From: Lingula anatina
Lineage: Eukaryota > Brachiopoda > Lingulata > Lingulida > Lingulidae
Assembly (NCBI RefSeq): GCF_001039355.2
Contig: NW_019775869.1
Location: 567,268 to 631,267, forward strand
Direction of reading: 5' to 3'
DNA length: 64,000 bases
The number at the start of each line of letters is the position of its first letter. Position 1 is the stretch's first letter. Below the pieces are notes generated by a model. That model saw only the letters and a list, made by a program, of their open reading frames with translations, was not told where the DNA came from and did not search any database. The position numbers and the translations under genes were made by a program. Shown one piece after another: positions 46,455 to 60,850 of this stretch.

Positions 46455-49400
46455 ATGGAGAAGAAATTGGCTTTACCATGTGCAGTGGCTTTGCTGCTGT
46501 ACCTGAACACATTCGACGCAGATTTTGCGTATGATGACAGGTATGTTGGAGTTGTTTGATCGTTCTCTCAGATTGTCAGTCATGAAATGTACTAGAAAAG
46601 CAGTGCGAGTTTTGACCCATTTTGTCGCAGTATGAATGTAGTTTAAAGGTTAAAAGAAACTGTCACTACCACTACTGTTGGTAACTATATCGCAGCGATC
46701 GAAATCGTATTACTTGATAATGCATGTTTGATTCCTGGCCTCTTTGACCAAGTTTACCTGGCGCTAATCGAGTTTAGGTGAAATATTTATCTCGCTTGTA
46801 AACACTGAGCGGCACTCGCGCTTGGGATTTCCCCACAGTGAAATGATAAGATCTTCCCCATTGAATGAGGGTAAAAAGATGAGGATTTCTAATCCGACTG
46901 AAAGTACAGCAAAGGAAAATTTTATAGATTTTTCAGTGCATTAAAAAGTCTGGTTACTTTGTTTTCATTTTACATATGTATTTTGTTTAATTCGGAATAG
47001 CAATTAACATATTACCACTTAAGGTGCTATTAATGGCAGTCACAAGTTGAATATAAAATACAAAAGAAAAATATAAATATACAAAATCAGAGTTTCAATT
47101 AAACATGTGAAAGGAAAATCAAGTCCGTTTTACCCACAAGATATTTTTATAAGGCACTTTCAATTCACGAAATAATTTTTTTATAATATTTTTATCACAG
47201 ATATGTGTTTTTAACCTTTAAGATATAAACAATTTTATTTGTCTCCTAAATGTGCACAAGATCCCTCAATATATCCAACAAACTGAAGATGTAAAGAAGA
47301 ACAGGTAACCAATACTTTTTCCCTGCCCAAATCTTCACCCCAGGGAATAAGCAAACATGTCACACATAAGGCTGTTTGCTGAGGCTTCTCTTCTTACAGT
47401 GGAAAACCATCACAGGATTAGGGTGAAATATTAAAAATACAGACAGAGTTTGAACAGGGTTACAATTTGATTGGTTGTCTTTTCTCCAACCAGGTCTCCC
47501 TTGTCTTAGGTAAATGGAATACTTGTTTGAAAATTTGTCAAATATTTCTTCACAAACATTGCATTAACTGTTTGGTGACTGGTGACTGCAGAGGCAGGCT
47601 GGTTATACAGGAAGCCACATTTGTGGAGACCTTTATTGTGACCAACTTTTAAGGGTCCCTTGTGTTCCTTTCAGTGCCAAATGGTTTAGAATAATTTGTT
47701 GTTGGTGTGTTTGTGTTCAGGCTTCTGCTTGAGTAAACGCTGTGTAAAATGCTTTTGTCGAGGCGCTAAAACTATCAAAGCATAAGTCTACCAGCGTCTG
47801 TGGCTGATTTTCTGGAGATTTATCAGACTTTTGATGAACAGTCTTGATAATATGCTGTAAGGCAGTATAATCCGCCATGCTGTGGCAAATCCTTGTTGAT
47901 ATAACATTTTATTCATTTAGATTCACGTTATTTTCAATATGGTTGAATTACACGATAACACATAATGCTAATGACCAGATTACAATAGTGCTGTTTGCTC
48001 ACTAGACCTCCCTGCATTTCATTCCCCAAAACCCTTATCAATATTGGTGTTAAGGGTACCCATTTTTATCAGTAACAACCATCCCCAGATTAAATTGAAG
48101 CAATATATTTTAACATTTTGACGTGTAGAAGAGTCGATTAGTGTCATGGCTGATGACGTGAGCTGGGCTGCGACTGTGGACTGTTGACTGTCTCAGTCTG
48201 ACCCTTTCACCTGCTAAATAGAAAAGTTCACATCATGGGAGCCTGAAAGAAAAATATTGGAAGAAAAAAATCTAACAAAAAGCTACCTATTTGCACTTCC
48301 TTTGAGGATATATTTAGCTGACAGTCACACACTTACTTAGTGAAATTTTAGAAATTATGGAATATGTTTTTATGGATGAAAGTGTACATTTTAAATGAAA
48401 TTATTCATTCCCTGTATGCATTGCTTTTACCTTAGTTTTAATTTAGTTTTTGGATGATAAATTACTTTTATATATATACAGGTTATTTGTCAACACACCA
48501 CACACTTTCCACCCTTTTTCTTCAACCTTTGAGCCTTGGGTTAAAAATTTATTCCATCACAGCATTAATGCCAGGCCACTAGCTGCTTGACCTTTATCAG
48601 TAAAACATAATTGAGTATAGTCCGCCATGTTCTACATAACCATTGCCAAGACTGGCGGCGGATCCATCAGACCTGTTCTCTGCTCTTCATTTCTTCCTAA
48701 CATGCAATATCCCTATTAAATTTTTTACCTGTCATGCTGAGGTAAAGAGCTGAGAGGTGAAACTCTGGGCTCGCTTTGTAAGGTACCCTGTAATAGATTA
48801 TGGGTCCTCTTTGTTTTACATCAGATTTAGTGGCATGCTCAGTCCATTTGTCTTTGTTATTTCCATGTATGTCATTGTATATTTAAGTACTGTCTGCGTA
48901 ATTGTTGGAGAAAACAGAAACTATTTGAAATTGCAGCTTTTTAACCATGTTGAAGGTTGTTATTATTTTTAGGGAACAAAAATATTTTGTTGAATGATGT
49001 TTTTGTTTTTTTAACTCAGCCTTTTCCTTTTTTTATTTTTTAAAGAGCCACCAATAGAATAAAATTAATACATTGGTATCATGAAGTGGTCAGCTGAAGC
49101 AGAGGTCATCAAAAGGTGACCTTCCTGGATTGGTTAAAATGATATGCATGTGTTATCTCAAATTTTTTAATTTGTAAAACAACTGACCCTTTACTGGTAG
49201 GGCTTTAGTCTCTTTTGCCTGCCATGTGTCAGGCCATGCCACCTCTAAGTGAAGCAAATTGAAAAATTGAACCCAGAAAGTGGCTACATACTTTAACCTT
49301 TTATGAAGAAATGAATCACATTTCTAATTTTAAGTGTTGCTATTGCAGATATGCATACATTGAAAATCTCTTTCCACTATGCCTGAGATATGTATTTGGA

Positions 49401-52400
49401 AGCATATTGAATTTCGTACTCTTTTACTCCCCAGAGACCAATGTAGGACAAAGTTATTAATTTTTGTTAAGACAATTTCAATTTTCCGGCTGAAAAGACA
49501 TTCCCATATATTAATTCCTAAAACTGAATATTGTAATGATTTTAATAGGTTAAAATATATCTATTTTATAAATACCTTGAAGCACTTTTTCTGGAAAACA
49601 AATGGAGAAAAGTACTGGTATTGTTACATAATATAGTTAGTACTGGTTTATATTTTCACCACACATTTTTTGTTTTTGATGTCTGTTTTGCAGAGAATAA
49701 TCAAAAATTATTTTAAACATTTAACTGTAGTTAAATCATGCTTTAAAAGATACAGGTGTGCTATGTCACAGCTGTAATCAGTTCTACCATGCAACAGTCT
49801 TCTGTTAGGTTTTATCACACCATCTTAACCACTGCATGGAGGTGCTTCTACTTTACCCTAGCAGAACTAATAATATACTAGATGCATATCATAAATAGTT
49901 TAATTTGATGGTTTGCTGAGTCCCCACCATGTTGTGTTGTCTTTCTCCGTCCGGATAGCGGTGACAACCTGTTACTGGGATGTTTGCCTGTCTTGATATA
50001 AAATAATCATTGTAAGCTACTGAGCTGGAATGTAGTGTAAAGTTGGAGAATCTTTGATATTTTAGGTGAAATTATGTCACTGCATTAAAAATTATGTAGA
50101 ATCCTAGCCGTTGCCATTAATACAGCTTTGAGAAATTTCATTGATAGAACAATAGAAGATGTTGGATTTAAATTTTTTCTCTATCTAAGAGAGACCTAGT
50201 TTGTGATAATGTGATAAAAAGGAGCCAAAATTGATATTTTTGAACAAAATTATTTGAACAAAAAGTGCATTACATAATTGCAGATGAACTTTCAGTCTAT
50301 GGTTTGTTTATTTCTTGTCCAGTGAAGTAAATGATAGGGAGTCCATGAAACCTGTGTTTATCCAAACATGTCAGTCATCCAGAAACAATACTGTGAACAG
50401 AGGTGATAGGAAATAAAAGGAGTTAATCCTGTGGCAAATATTTCCTATCAAGGTTTGTATGGATGCCAGGCTAGAAGGCAGAGATTAACCCAACGCAGGA
50501 GGTAAAGTGAACTCTTAGGTAGCCCTGGTCTTGGCTACTATCATTACTAGATAGCTCATTTAGGAAATGGAAATCTTAAGTGAGTTGAGTCTTGAAATAA
50601 TAAATACTACAGGTAGGAGGCCACTGAAATAAGTAAAGAAGATGAACACCAAGGTTGGAAATTTCCTTGCATTCAAACCCTGGTTTGGCATGTTAACTTT
50701 TTTACAAACAGACACAGTGGTTTTGTGTATTTTTCTGTGTCAGTGTCTAATGGAAAGACGTCAGCATTGTGTATCTTATAAAATTGCATTTGCATACAAT
50801 GTATTTTTAAATTAGCATTTCTCATGCAGTATATTAAATTGCAGAATAAAGCAGAAAATTGCAGTTATTTAAATGCAACATCATGAACAGAAAGCCAGAA
50901 TAATGGATGCCAATGTACAATGTATTCAAAATCACAACATAAACAGCAGGATTTATAAATTTTGCATCTGATTTCTTTCTTCTCTTTATAGGAAAATAGA
51001 TTGAATGCATGTGACTTCTTTTTTATCATATAATGTGTTTACCAAATGCTCAAGATAATTTACTTTGGCTTTTAACAATTTGCAACATTTCATTATTTTT
51101 TTTGTCAGTTTATCATTGGTTGGATAAAAAATACCTCTGTCTTAAATTTATAGTATGCATTTTCCCCCACATATACAAAACCAATTTTGAGACACAAATA
51201 GCACTTTTTTTTCATAAACTAACTTGTTTTATAGGTTCTAAAATTTCATTAGTATTGTATTGTATTGAAGTGATGAATAACTTGTAGACTTTTTCATATA
51301 TTTTAATATATTGTGGCAATGAAAACGGGCGTGATTTTTTTAGATGAATAATTGCCGTTTAACTTACTAGATCAGACAGAGGAGGCTATTAGCAAAAATG
51401 ACTGCAATTTGTCATCTGGTACAGTATGGCACCAGAGACTGTCTAAGATGATCCCTACACCTTTCCTTATAGGAAAAAATAGTCCCTCCAGGTATTGGTC
51501 TCATTTGGTGCCATAATCCCTGTAAGAAGTAGACCTGAGTTTATGATAACTAATGTAGCTATCATAGCATTCAAGTGTGAAGACATTAGTACCCACTTGT
51601 GCCATTACATCAACTCTGAATGGAACTGGGTGTGTAGGTTGTAAGTCTAGTCCAGTCTGGCCTTCACTACCTGCCATTACTGGACAGACACTAGATTATA
51701 AGATCAGTTGTTCGGCCATTACTTCAGCCAACAGAATCAATATCCCAGATCAATTGTTCTTCCAAGGGTGGTTGTTAGGAGATTACTGAAATCTCTGCCC
51801 TCCAGTCTGTTGGTTCATATGTCAGATCAGAGAGAAATTTGCGATTGTAATAAGATCTAATAACAATGTGAGATTTCAGATTGAATCTAGACTTGGTCAT
51901 AAATTTTAAAATACATTATAGATATTTGGGATATTAAAGATTTAGGGTTTTATCAATAGCCAGTTCAAAACATTGATAGGTTGGGAATCACATATTGGTT
52001 GAAACCCTTTAAGAATCGTGCCATTGTGGAAGGTTTTAAAGTTAATACCATGAGTTAATACTGTGGTGTTATACCATCACAGATATAACCTAATTTCTCA
52101 TAACAGCATTAGAAGAAAGAAATCAATGAATTAATTAATCTGACTTTCATGAGGCTGCAAGAACAAATTCAGATATATACATCATGGTCTGTACAAGTGT
52201 TGTGCAGTTTGACAGAGTGTTATGAAGGGTGTTACGTGTGTAAGTGAATGATTCTCTGGCACTGCTGACGTGGGTTTCCACATGCACCTAAATGTAAAGG
52301 GCAGAAAGCCTGGGACATCTGGACCACGTCAGGATATGGTAGTTTTCCCTTGAGTGCAAAATGTATTTTTCTTTGACTGTGTTGTTATCTCAGTAGAAAA

Positions 52401-54613
52401 AGATATCTAAACATGTCTGAAGTAAAGGAAGAAGTTCATGAGGATTTGCACGAAGGACGTTTTCCCTTAAGAAAATTATTTTTTCAAGTTCTTTTTTGTG
52501 AAGGCACCAGTTCTTCTCCTCACATAAAATCTATTAGAGACAACACAGCTGCAAACCAGATTTCCTCACAATGAAAGGCAAGCAATTAGAAAGATATACC
52601 ATTTTTTAGCATAATAATCCTGTGTTGTTTTTATGGTGTACTTTATAAATTCACGTCATTTAGTGGCAGAGGTTAAGCAAAAACTTTGATCAATTCAATT
52701 CTCTCTAATAAATACCATCATTTCATCATGATCTTTGTTTTTTAAAGTTTATGCAGCTGCAAAAAAAGGTTTGCATGAATCACTTTTTAAGAGCAGTAGG
52801 TGTGGGACAAAGATGTGTCGAGAAATACTCCAACAACTGTATTAAACAATACCTGGATTTTTAAATAGGTATTTGTTCAAAAATTCTGTCAGTCCTGAAT
52901 GGAATTCACTGTAATCTTTTAGGTATTTTTAAGTCTCCAAACAGGATCTTCCTTTTTCAATGCATGAAAATATGATATTGTAAGCATAACAAATACTATA
53001 ACCATTTTAAGATAATCAGCCACAAAAATGCTTTGTTTTGGCAAAAAAAAAAATATATATATATATATATACCTCTTCCTTTGAAATCTTAAAATAAATG
53101 TAAAACAAAATTTATTTTCAACTTTTGCTGTGTGTTAAATTTAATGAGAAAGAGTTCGTTTGCATAGAGAAATGTGCTGGGGACATTTGCAGAAGCCCAT
53201 ATATAAATCAAAATGCAATATTAAAAGACAGACTATTTTCACAAGAGAATACGTTTTGAACGTGCTGGCTGTCATGTTCAAGGCTGTTAGCTGTACAAAA
53301 TGTAAAATTCCAAAGATCCAAATAAGGTGTCTGCTTGTATATATAAGATGAACCTGAAATTTCTGAAGCAGAGTCAGACTTGCACTGGTGTGATTGATTT
53401 GTATTGCATTAGTATGCAGTGAGAACTTCAACCCTCATCAAAGGGCATTTGATGATGCAGTGCCTGACCTATGAGCAAGTCTTTATCAGATAGAATATCA
53501 TAACTATTTTCTCAAATTTCATGTCAGTGGATCCTGTAAATTTTTGTTCTTTTGAAATCATCTTTTATTGGATAAGATTATTTGAAATCCACGTCACAGT
53601 TCTTTGCCTGGGGTAGGTTCATTTTGGATCTAGGGATTTCTCTTTTCAGGTTTCTAATCATGGATTTTAGTGGTCCATAGACCTCACCATCTGTTTTTTG
53701 TGTGGAGTTTATTTCATCAGATGTCAGTAATCAGAGTGGGCTCTCTATAATACAATTTTGAACTGAAACTTTCAACCTGCTAGAGGTTACTGCACATGAC
53801 TACAGACTTTTGTTTTATTTGTAAATTGAGTTGTATGGGGCTTGGAGTCAGAAAACGTGGGAGGATTCTCATCTCTTACTAAAAGCTTTGGATGGTCGAA
53901 ACAGGCTGCTGTATAGGACTTACATGTTGATTTTTTTTTTTTTTTTACTCTGCCAGATATAATAAGAAATAGACAAATTGCCCTCTTCATATTTTTTTAC
54001 ATCACCAGTTGGCATATAGTTATCTCAAAAATAAGTTTCCTTTTAAGTTATTAAGTAAAGTCAGATATACCAGCAATATTATTGCTAAGTATATTCTTGA
54101 CTAAATCTGCACTGATCCTTGTTTAAAACATTTTTATTAAAAATTTGAAAATGGAATTTCTTCTGTAGTGAATAAATGTAGGCTGATTTTTTTTGTAAAG
54201 ATTGGATTTTTTTTTTACATAAACATAATGAACAGAAATATTTTGGTTCCGAATAAAATGTATTTTTAACTTTGTAATTAGCTCTTTCATGGAATTTTGA
54301 TCAGTTTGAAAATGTCATTTGTGAGGTTAAAAATGTCATTAATTTAAGTGGTGCCAGAGGGAGTGACATCTCTGTTGTCCTGTAGAGGAAGAACCATGCA
54401 GAGTTCCTCTGTCCTTGCCTTGTGCCTATGTATAATCAGGAATGGGAGTTTTAGTACAGGAGTGTGTGGAATTTTAAAAAAAAGTCAACTGAATTGAATG
54501 CTTTTGCCATGTGAAACCAAACAACACCAGCATGACATTCCGAGTCACTTTCTAGCTTAAAAAAATCAAACTCTCTGAATTAATAACACTTGTAGTGGGA
54601 GTCTACTTATTCT

Positions 54614-54662
<49 letters not shown>

Positions 54663-57600
54663 ATTTGTCCACAAGTACATCTGCCAGGATTTGATTTTTT
54701 GTGAAAGTTGTTGCCTTGTGTAGCAACACACATTTTGAGAAATAACTCCTGCTAATTTGACATTAATAGGTGTTAACTCTAGTTTCCAGTAGCATGTTCT
54801 TCTGGTAGTTTGTTTTATGAGCAAATTAAAATGAGATTTATTTAAAAGGCAGCTGTGGATGTTGGTTCCCCAGTCCTTTTGTAAAAACTCAATATTTAAT
54901 GGTTTGACTTGAGGAGTCCTTTAGTATACTTGAGTAATTTGTCTAATAGTGTCTGTAGGTACGGGTCAGAACCCTGTAACCCCTGGGGCAGAGTTCACGG
55001 CCTACATTCTGGGATGTTTGACAGCATTTTTGACCCATCTCAGATTGGGCACTGGTGTGGAAATCCCAGATTGTGGTGTGTGTATAGTCAGTATTTGTCC
55101 TTCCACAAGCAGAGAAAGCAAGTATAAAAATTACCTGAGAAGTCAATAGAGGTGGGGCATTGTGCTGGCCATTATTACAAAGATATTTGAACCCCTCTCC
55201 AATGGCCTTGTCTTTTTGGGATCCCTGTACTGCTGGAAGCCCCCCTGTGTGATTGTCACTTGTAACTGATCCACTGTTGAAAACTTAAATTGAAACTTTG
55301 ACTGCTTTGTTTGGGTGTTGTCAGCCCAGCTTGGTAGACCGATTTACTTTATCTCCCCCTCTCAATGACTGATGCCGTACTTTTTGGATGTAGGGCTTGA
55401 GGTTTTTTGTTTTAAAGCCAATGTGGTGTTTCATTCAATGTCTCCTAGGCAATATGTCCACGAAAATAAACAAAGCTAACCATGTATGACTTCTGTTTAA
55501 GTCAAGAATGGCCATATGTAGTTTTAGATTGGTGTTGATAGACACCTCCAATATGTCATAACATGAGTGAACGGTGGGCATATCAGATTTTCATTGATTA
55601 ACACATCAAACAGTGTCGAATAATTTGAAGGACAGGGAATCGATCCTCAAGGGAAATTATTTGTGGCCTTCAGACAGACTTGTTATGTCACATGACAGGC
55701 AATCTTACCACCTTTCCCAGTGAGCCCAGCAGAATTTGAAAGGCTTCCTTCCAGGTAGAGATTACTCTGCTATTAAGTATTCATTACCCCCTCATCAGAG
55801 TGCTATTAACGTGTCTGACCAGTGAGCAGTATGTCCAGTATTGCACCAAGTGGAAATTGAATGTGGCAGTTTGAGGGATAAATTGCCCTGTTTTCTTGTG
55901 GTGGGGAGTTATACTGACAATGTCATTGTGCTGCAGTTTCACAATTTAAGAGACTGTGAGGGATCACCTCTTTTTATAACAACATTGGTAGTTTTTTTTT
56001 TTTCAAAATGATTTAAATCATTTCAAAGAGGTAAAAGATGATTTTTAGAAGATTGAAAAAGGAAATGACAACAGTTGACTTTGTGTTTCAGGACACAGTA
56101 GGTCAATATAAATCTTCTTTTTGCATGCATAAAATTTTTCTTTTGTTCTTAATTTATTTCCTGACACATTTATCAGTGACATTATTCTGCATTTGTGATA
56201 AAGTTTTTACATATGTGTACTTGTGTAAAACCATCTTAGAATTGTTGGGTCACAGAAATTTATTCTTAATGCACTTAACAGTCAGTGAAAAGTATGATTA
56301 TTTTCCAAAACCAACTTAGACATGATTTTGGAGGCAAAGAGGTTTAGTGGCGAAGAGTTTGTTTTTGAGCCAGTCTCAATACATCACTAAGGTTAAAAGT
56401 TGTATTATCACATCCAAAACCTTGTTTTCATACTAAATTGACTCATGCTGAAGTGCACAAGAGCACTTTTGACTTTCTTCAGGGTGCCGCACATTCCAGG
56501 CAGGTGTGCGTATCAAGACTGTATGCCGAGTTCCCAACTATATGTATGCCCAGAAAGCTACTAGAGACACGTTAGATGGGTGAAAAGGGCAGCTTTGTAT
56601 TTTTAACGTGACAAGGAACAATACACAGTGATACAGCACCAGAGGCCAAAAAAGGATAATTTGCGGAGAAAATTTTCCTTCCAAGACATGCCTCCCCTGC
56701 CATAACAACACCACAGGGTTATTCTGCTGAACAAAGGGAAATTTCTCTATAAATACCTATGCCTCAAGGGGTGTTCAAATGATGGCTTATTTTTTTGCAC
56801 AGGTGAAGAGAAGACTCGGTTCGTACCTGAGTCAATATCTCTATTGAAAAATAAGCACTTTCAATTGAAGAGCTGTGTTTGGTTTGAGCTTAAAGTGGCG
56901 CCATTGAGTGGTCAAAGGTCCACCTAGGTGAAGGGATTGACTTTTTTGATGCAGAAAAATGCAATTTTCTAACACTTCTTACTGCTGTTTGCCTTTTGGA
57001 CGGTTGACGGCCCCCACCTTTCTTGCCAGCTGTGATCAATGGGTTCATGTATAGGGGCTTTCTCACAGAATAAACAAGTTATGATTCAATATTTGCTCCT
57101 CATTTTCAATTTCCCATACCAACACCTTCCATTGTCCAGTGATCCAACACACTGAGAGCAAAGTTTGCCCAGCAGCATTGAATATTGGGTTTTGGATCTG
57201 CAGTCTTGGTAAAATTTTGACTGAAATTACCAATTCCCGTGTTTGTCAACCCACCATCTGATTTACGCTCTAAAGTTGAGTTTGAAAACCAACCATTTGA
57301 TAATCTCTTTTTAGTAGTGGACGAACAGACATAATGTTGGTTGTTAGTGGCAGGTATTCTGCATGAATAATCTGTATTGCAGACCATTACCGCGCATTTT
57401 CATCCAGAAGTAAAGTTGTTTCACGTCTTTTTAAGCATGTTCTTCACCATTGCTTGATTGTCTTCTGACAAGTACGAGTCTGGCAGTCTAGATGCTGAGT
57501 GTGCAGAGACATCCCATATGTCTGCTCCATTGCCTTGATGCCCCAATAATGAGGTGAAGTTATTGTTGAGCAGATGGCTCAGAACGAAAGGAAAATGCCT

Positions 57601-60600
57601 CATTAATTTTGGAAAATGAGTAAAAAATGGATGAGTTATTTTGACAGCACATTCAGGAATAAGACCCGATCAGCAATTATTCGTTGACATAATTATGCTA
57701 ACTTGATTTGACGGCTATAGTCAGTTGAAATTGCCATCTTTCTTTTAATGTGCACTGTTGCAAAGAAACTGGCACTCGTACAGAGCAGCTTTTTTCTCCT
57801 TTTCTTTTTTCATACCTAACTATGATACAATTAGAAATATAATCCCAGTTGAGGGATCTTCTCTATATATTTTTTTGACTATCATACAACAGATTAAGTA
57901 AAGTCTTATGGATAGACAGGTAAAAATCCTTGGTTCCCACATTTCCAAACCTTGGGTGCTCCATGAGACCATCCTGCTGGAAATATCTCCAGCAGAGACA
58001 CAGAATATACATTTACTCGTCTTGTTCTTATTCTGTATTATGTTACTGCTCTCCTTGTTATTCTTTAATCATTGGAAGTCTGGTATTTTTCACTTCTTTG
58101 CATCTTTTTGAATTATTTCAGTGCTAGCTCAGTAGTATTCATTTTATTCACCATAAGTACGTATACCCAGAGTATATCAGTTTGAATCACACCAGCGTCT
58201 GTCAAATACTACACACACTATCTGGATATAACAGTGTGAGAGCACAAAAATAAAGAATGGCACTTTTTCTAATCTTTCCATGTTTTCTTTTTTTATGATT
58301 TTTTTACACTGTATATACCGGTACTAGTACATTTATATATTTTTACTTTTAAATATATGTTGTTGATAACAAACTTGTGTTCCTAAATTTGAAATGCTTT
58401 AAAGAAGGCATTGAGTGACTGTTATTTCTTGCTTATTGTGCAACCATTTTGACTATTTAAGATTGTATGAATGTCAAAAATTGCTAATAGTCCAGAAAGT
58501 ATGAATTGGATTTGTGTTATTTCCCATCAGCCGTTTTGTATCCCTGAACTCCCACTGCTACTACTTTTGATAACTTTCAAAATTTATTCATTTCAATCAA
58601 ATTTTTATTGTTGAATTCCGTATACCATATCAAAAGCTCTTAGGACAATGTTTGCAAACCCAGGGTTTATCTCAGTAGAGATTAGTGCTTCACCTGTCTA
58701 TAGCCTCACTTTACGCTATGCGGGATCCTCTGTTAGGGTTTAACAGCTATTTCATAACAAAGACGATGGATTTGATGTCGCATGGGGGGATAAGAAAGAA
58801 GTACAGATTATTAATCCTCGTGTTTAATAAGAGAAAGGTATAATCTTGACCAACCCAGTTTAAGGAACACATGCTGATATTTTTCCTATTTTTGTTAGAT
58901 GAAATAAAATGTATGCTGTTGATTCTGCTAGAAAACTTTTTCTAAATCCTAGAAATATATCTTACTTGATTATGGGATTACTGTACTGCTGTGCTATGTT
59001 TTTAACAGATAGATTTTGACATTTTGTTGTTAGTAGAGTAGAAATAGAATATTGTGAAACAAAGTGCATTAGAAACAATTGTTTGAGAAAAGCTGCGTCA
59101 GTTTCACTATGTGTTTCAAGCAAGCTTCCTGTTCTTAAATTGACAGTTTTCTCCCAGGACCATTTAACTTTTTTGCATTGTTTGTTTTGGCCATAAAGAC
59201 GGGTTTGTGGTAATTATGCCAGTAAACAAAAACCTGAAAATATGTTAGCTTACATGAGCAAATGGATCCCAAATACATATTTAACCAACATTAGCATAAA
59301 GTAGAGAGACTGAGTATAGGGCTGGATGTCAACAAAGAAAAGGTCTCTTTACAGGACTTAGCAACCTAAGCAAATGGAAAAGTTGAAAGTAGAGAGCTGT
59401 CTAAATGTAATTAAGACGCAGCATCCTATGTCGGTTTATTCTAGCACAAAGCCTCAGGCAGCCCTCTGTTTACTTGAATTATCATGACAGAGACATCAAA
59501 ATAGAGAGAAAGTTAAAAGTTCCATTCCAGCAAGAGGAATATAAGTGTAACAAATATTTGATCAACTGTTAGGTGAATTGAAGTTAATCCTGTCTGAGAA
59601 AGACCACAGGACCCCCATGAGTCTAACCTTTTTCACCTGGTAAACTAAGAGATATCTCTGATCTTCTCGCCTACTAATAACATGTTGACTTTTCCTCTAA
59701 GTTTTTATTAAGTTTAACTTTTGATAAGTAAGAACATACACTCTGCTGGAATATTAAAAGAATCTGGAAAGTGAGAAAAAAGTGTTTAAAAAACATTCTC
59801 AACTGCCAAACATTACAAAAAGTGTACCCTACAATTGTTAAGTTGTCTTAGAATTAAATTAAAAGTGCATTTAAAGAAATCCGATCCACTTTATCACATA
59901 GTCCATGAGTTGACAATTCAATATATTTTGTAATCAATCATTCAAAGAAAAACAATTAAATTGGAATTAGCCTTTTTATATATAGTAATTACTTTTAAAA
60001 ACATGTAGAATAAGTATTTTCATTTTAACCAAGACTTAACTACATTATTATTGATACGAGTTCATTTTGATTTCTGATTAATAAAAGTCATTGTGCTTAT
60101 AATGAGTTCAGTTGGATTTCAGCATTTTTCAATCATGATTTGTTCACCACATAATTATGTCACGAAATAAGAAAATTTTAATTAATATGTTTGAAAATAT
60201 ATCTATTTATAACTATGTTTTATTGAACATTTTCTCTGTATTGCAGTCGTGCCATCCAGAAGAACCAGGACCTGTTACCACAGACCCCTGTGTGGAACCT
60301 GTTCTTGGATGACTTCTGGGGAACTCCTCTCACACACAGTGGTTCACACAAGTCGTACCGTCCCCTGTGTGTCCTGTCCTTCAGGCTTAACTATTACCTT
60401 GACGGCCTGAATCCAAGGGGTTACCACATAGGCAATGTATTATTACATGTAGCTGTTACAGGACTGTACACATACTTTGCAAAATGCTTCTTACGAAGGA
60501 CGTTTCCCACAATTCTAGCAGGACTTTTATTTGCAACCCACCCCATCCACACAGAGGCAGTGGCCGGTGTTGTGGGACGTGCAGATGTGGGAGCCAGTTT

Positions 60601-60850
60601 GTTTTTCCTGCTGGCATTTCTTTGCTATCAAAGATTTTGCAAGTACAGGGACAAGTCGTGGCAGTTTTGCAACCCTGAGGATGACACACAGTCACGGAAA
60701 TGGCTGTCCATGTTCCTAGTGGCCATATTTACTGCTTCCAGTATGCTGACTAAAGAGCAGGGAGTCACTGTACTGGCCGTCTGTGCAGTTTATGACATGT
60801 TCATACAGCATCGTATGCGAGTGTGTGATCTATCTCTAGTCCTATCTGTG
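46455..60850 (+). CDS. TMTC2: TMTC2-like O-mannosyltransferase, N-terminal 230 aa (partial)
   Basis: Coding exons are 46455-46540 and 60247-60850, joined in phase (AG|T, serine) across a 13.7-kb intron; further exons lie off the right edge. TMTC1-4 are multi-pass ER proteins with C-terminal TPRs that O-mannosylate cadherins. Residues 5-20 form the first membrane helix (LALPCAVALLLYLNTF), followed by the luminal YDDS (26-29) whose acidic pair is the family's expected catalytic site. Then come SRAIQKNQDLLP, DFWGTPLTHSGSHKSYRPLC, GYHIGNVLLHV, ATHPIHTEAVAGVVGRADVG, and SSMLTKEQGVTVLAVCAVYD, all typical of the family. The NQDLLP/LTHSGSHKSYRPL wording fits TMTC2 better than TMTC1, 3 or 4. The DUF1736 and TPR parts are not in the window. 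I chose the ATG at 46455 because it leaves a short lead to the first helix; an in-frame ATG at 46365 would add 30 residues. Confidence 0.88.
53053..53071. repeat. (AT)n microsatellite
   Basis: About nine AT units after an A-run. Confidence 0.85.
54614..54659. repeat. (CT)n microsatellite
   Basis: About 23 CT units, a pure pyrimidine tract on the plus strand, so the transcript of the TMTC2-like gene would carry a long polypyrimidine run well inside the intron. Confidence 0.95.

Larger units (their letters stand above)
46541..60246 (+). other. First coding intron of the TMTC2-like gene (13.7 kb)
   Basis: The intron is bounded by a GTATGT donor and a TTGCAG acceptor. It contains (AT)n at 53053-53071, (CT)n at 54614-54659, and long stretches of moderate-complexity DNA. 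I found no exon of another gene and no complete TIR element. Open frames at 49379, 53141, 56038 and 57106 have no splice-site support or family resemblance. Confidence 0.75.
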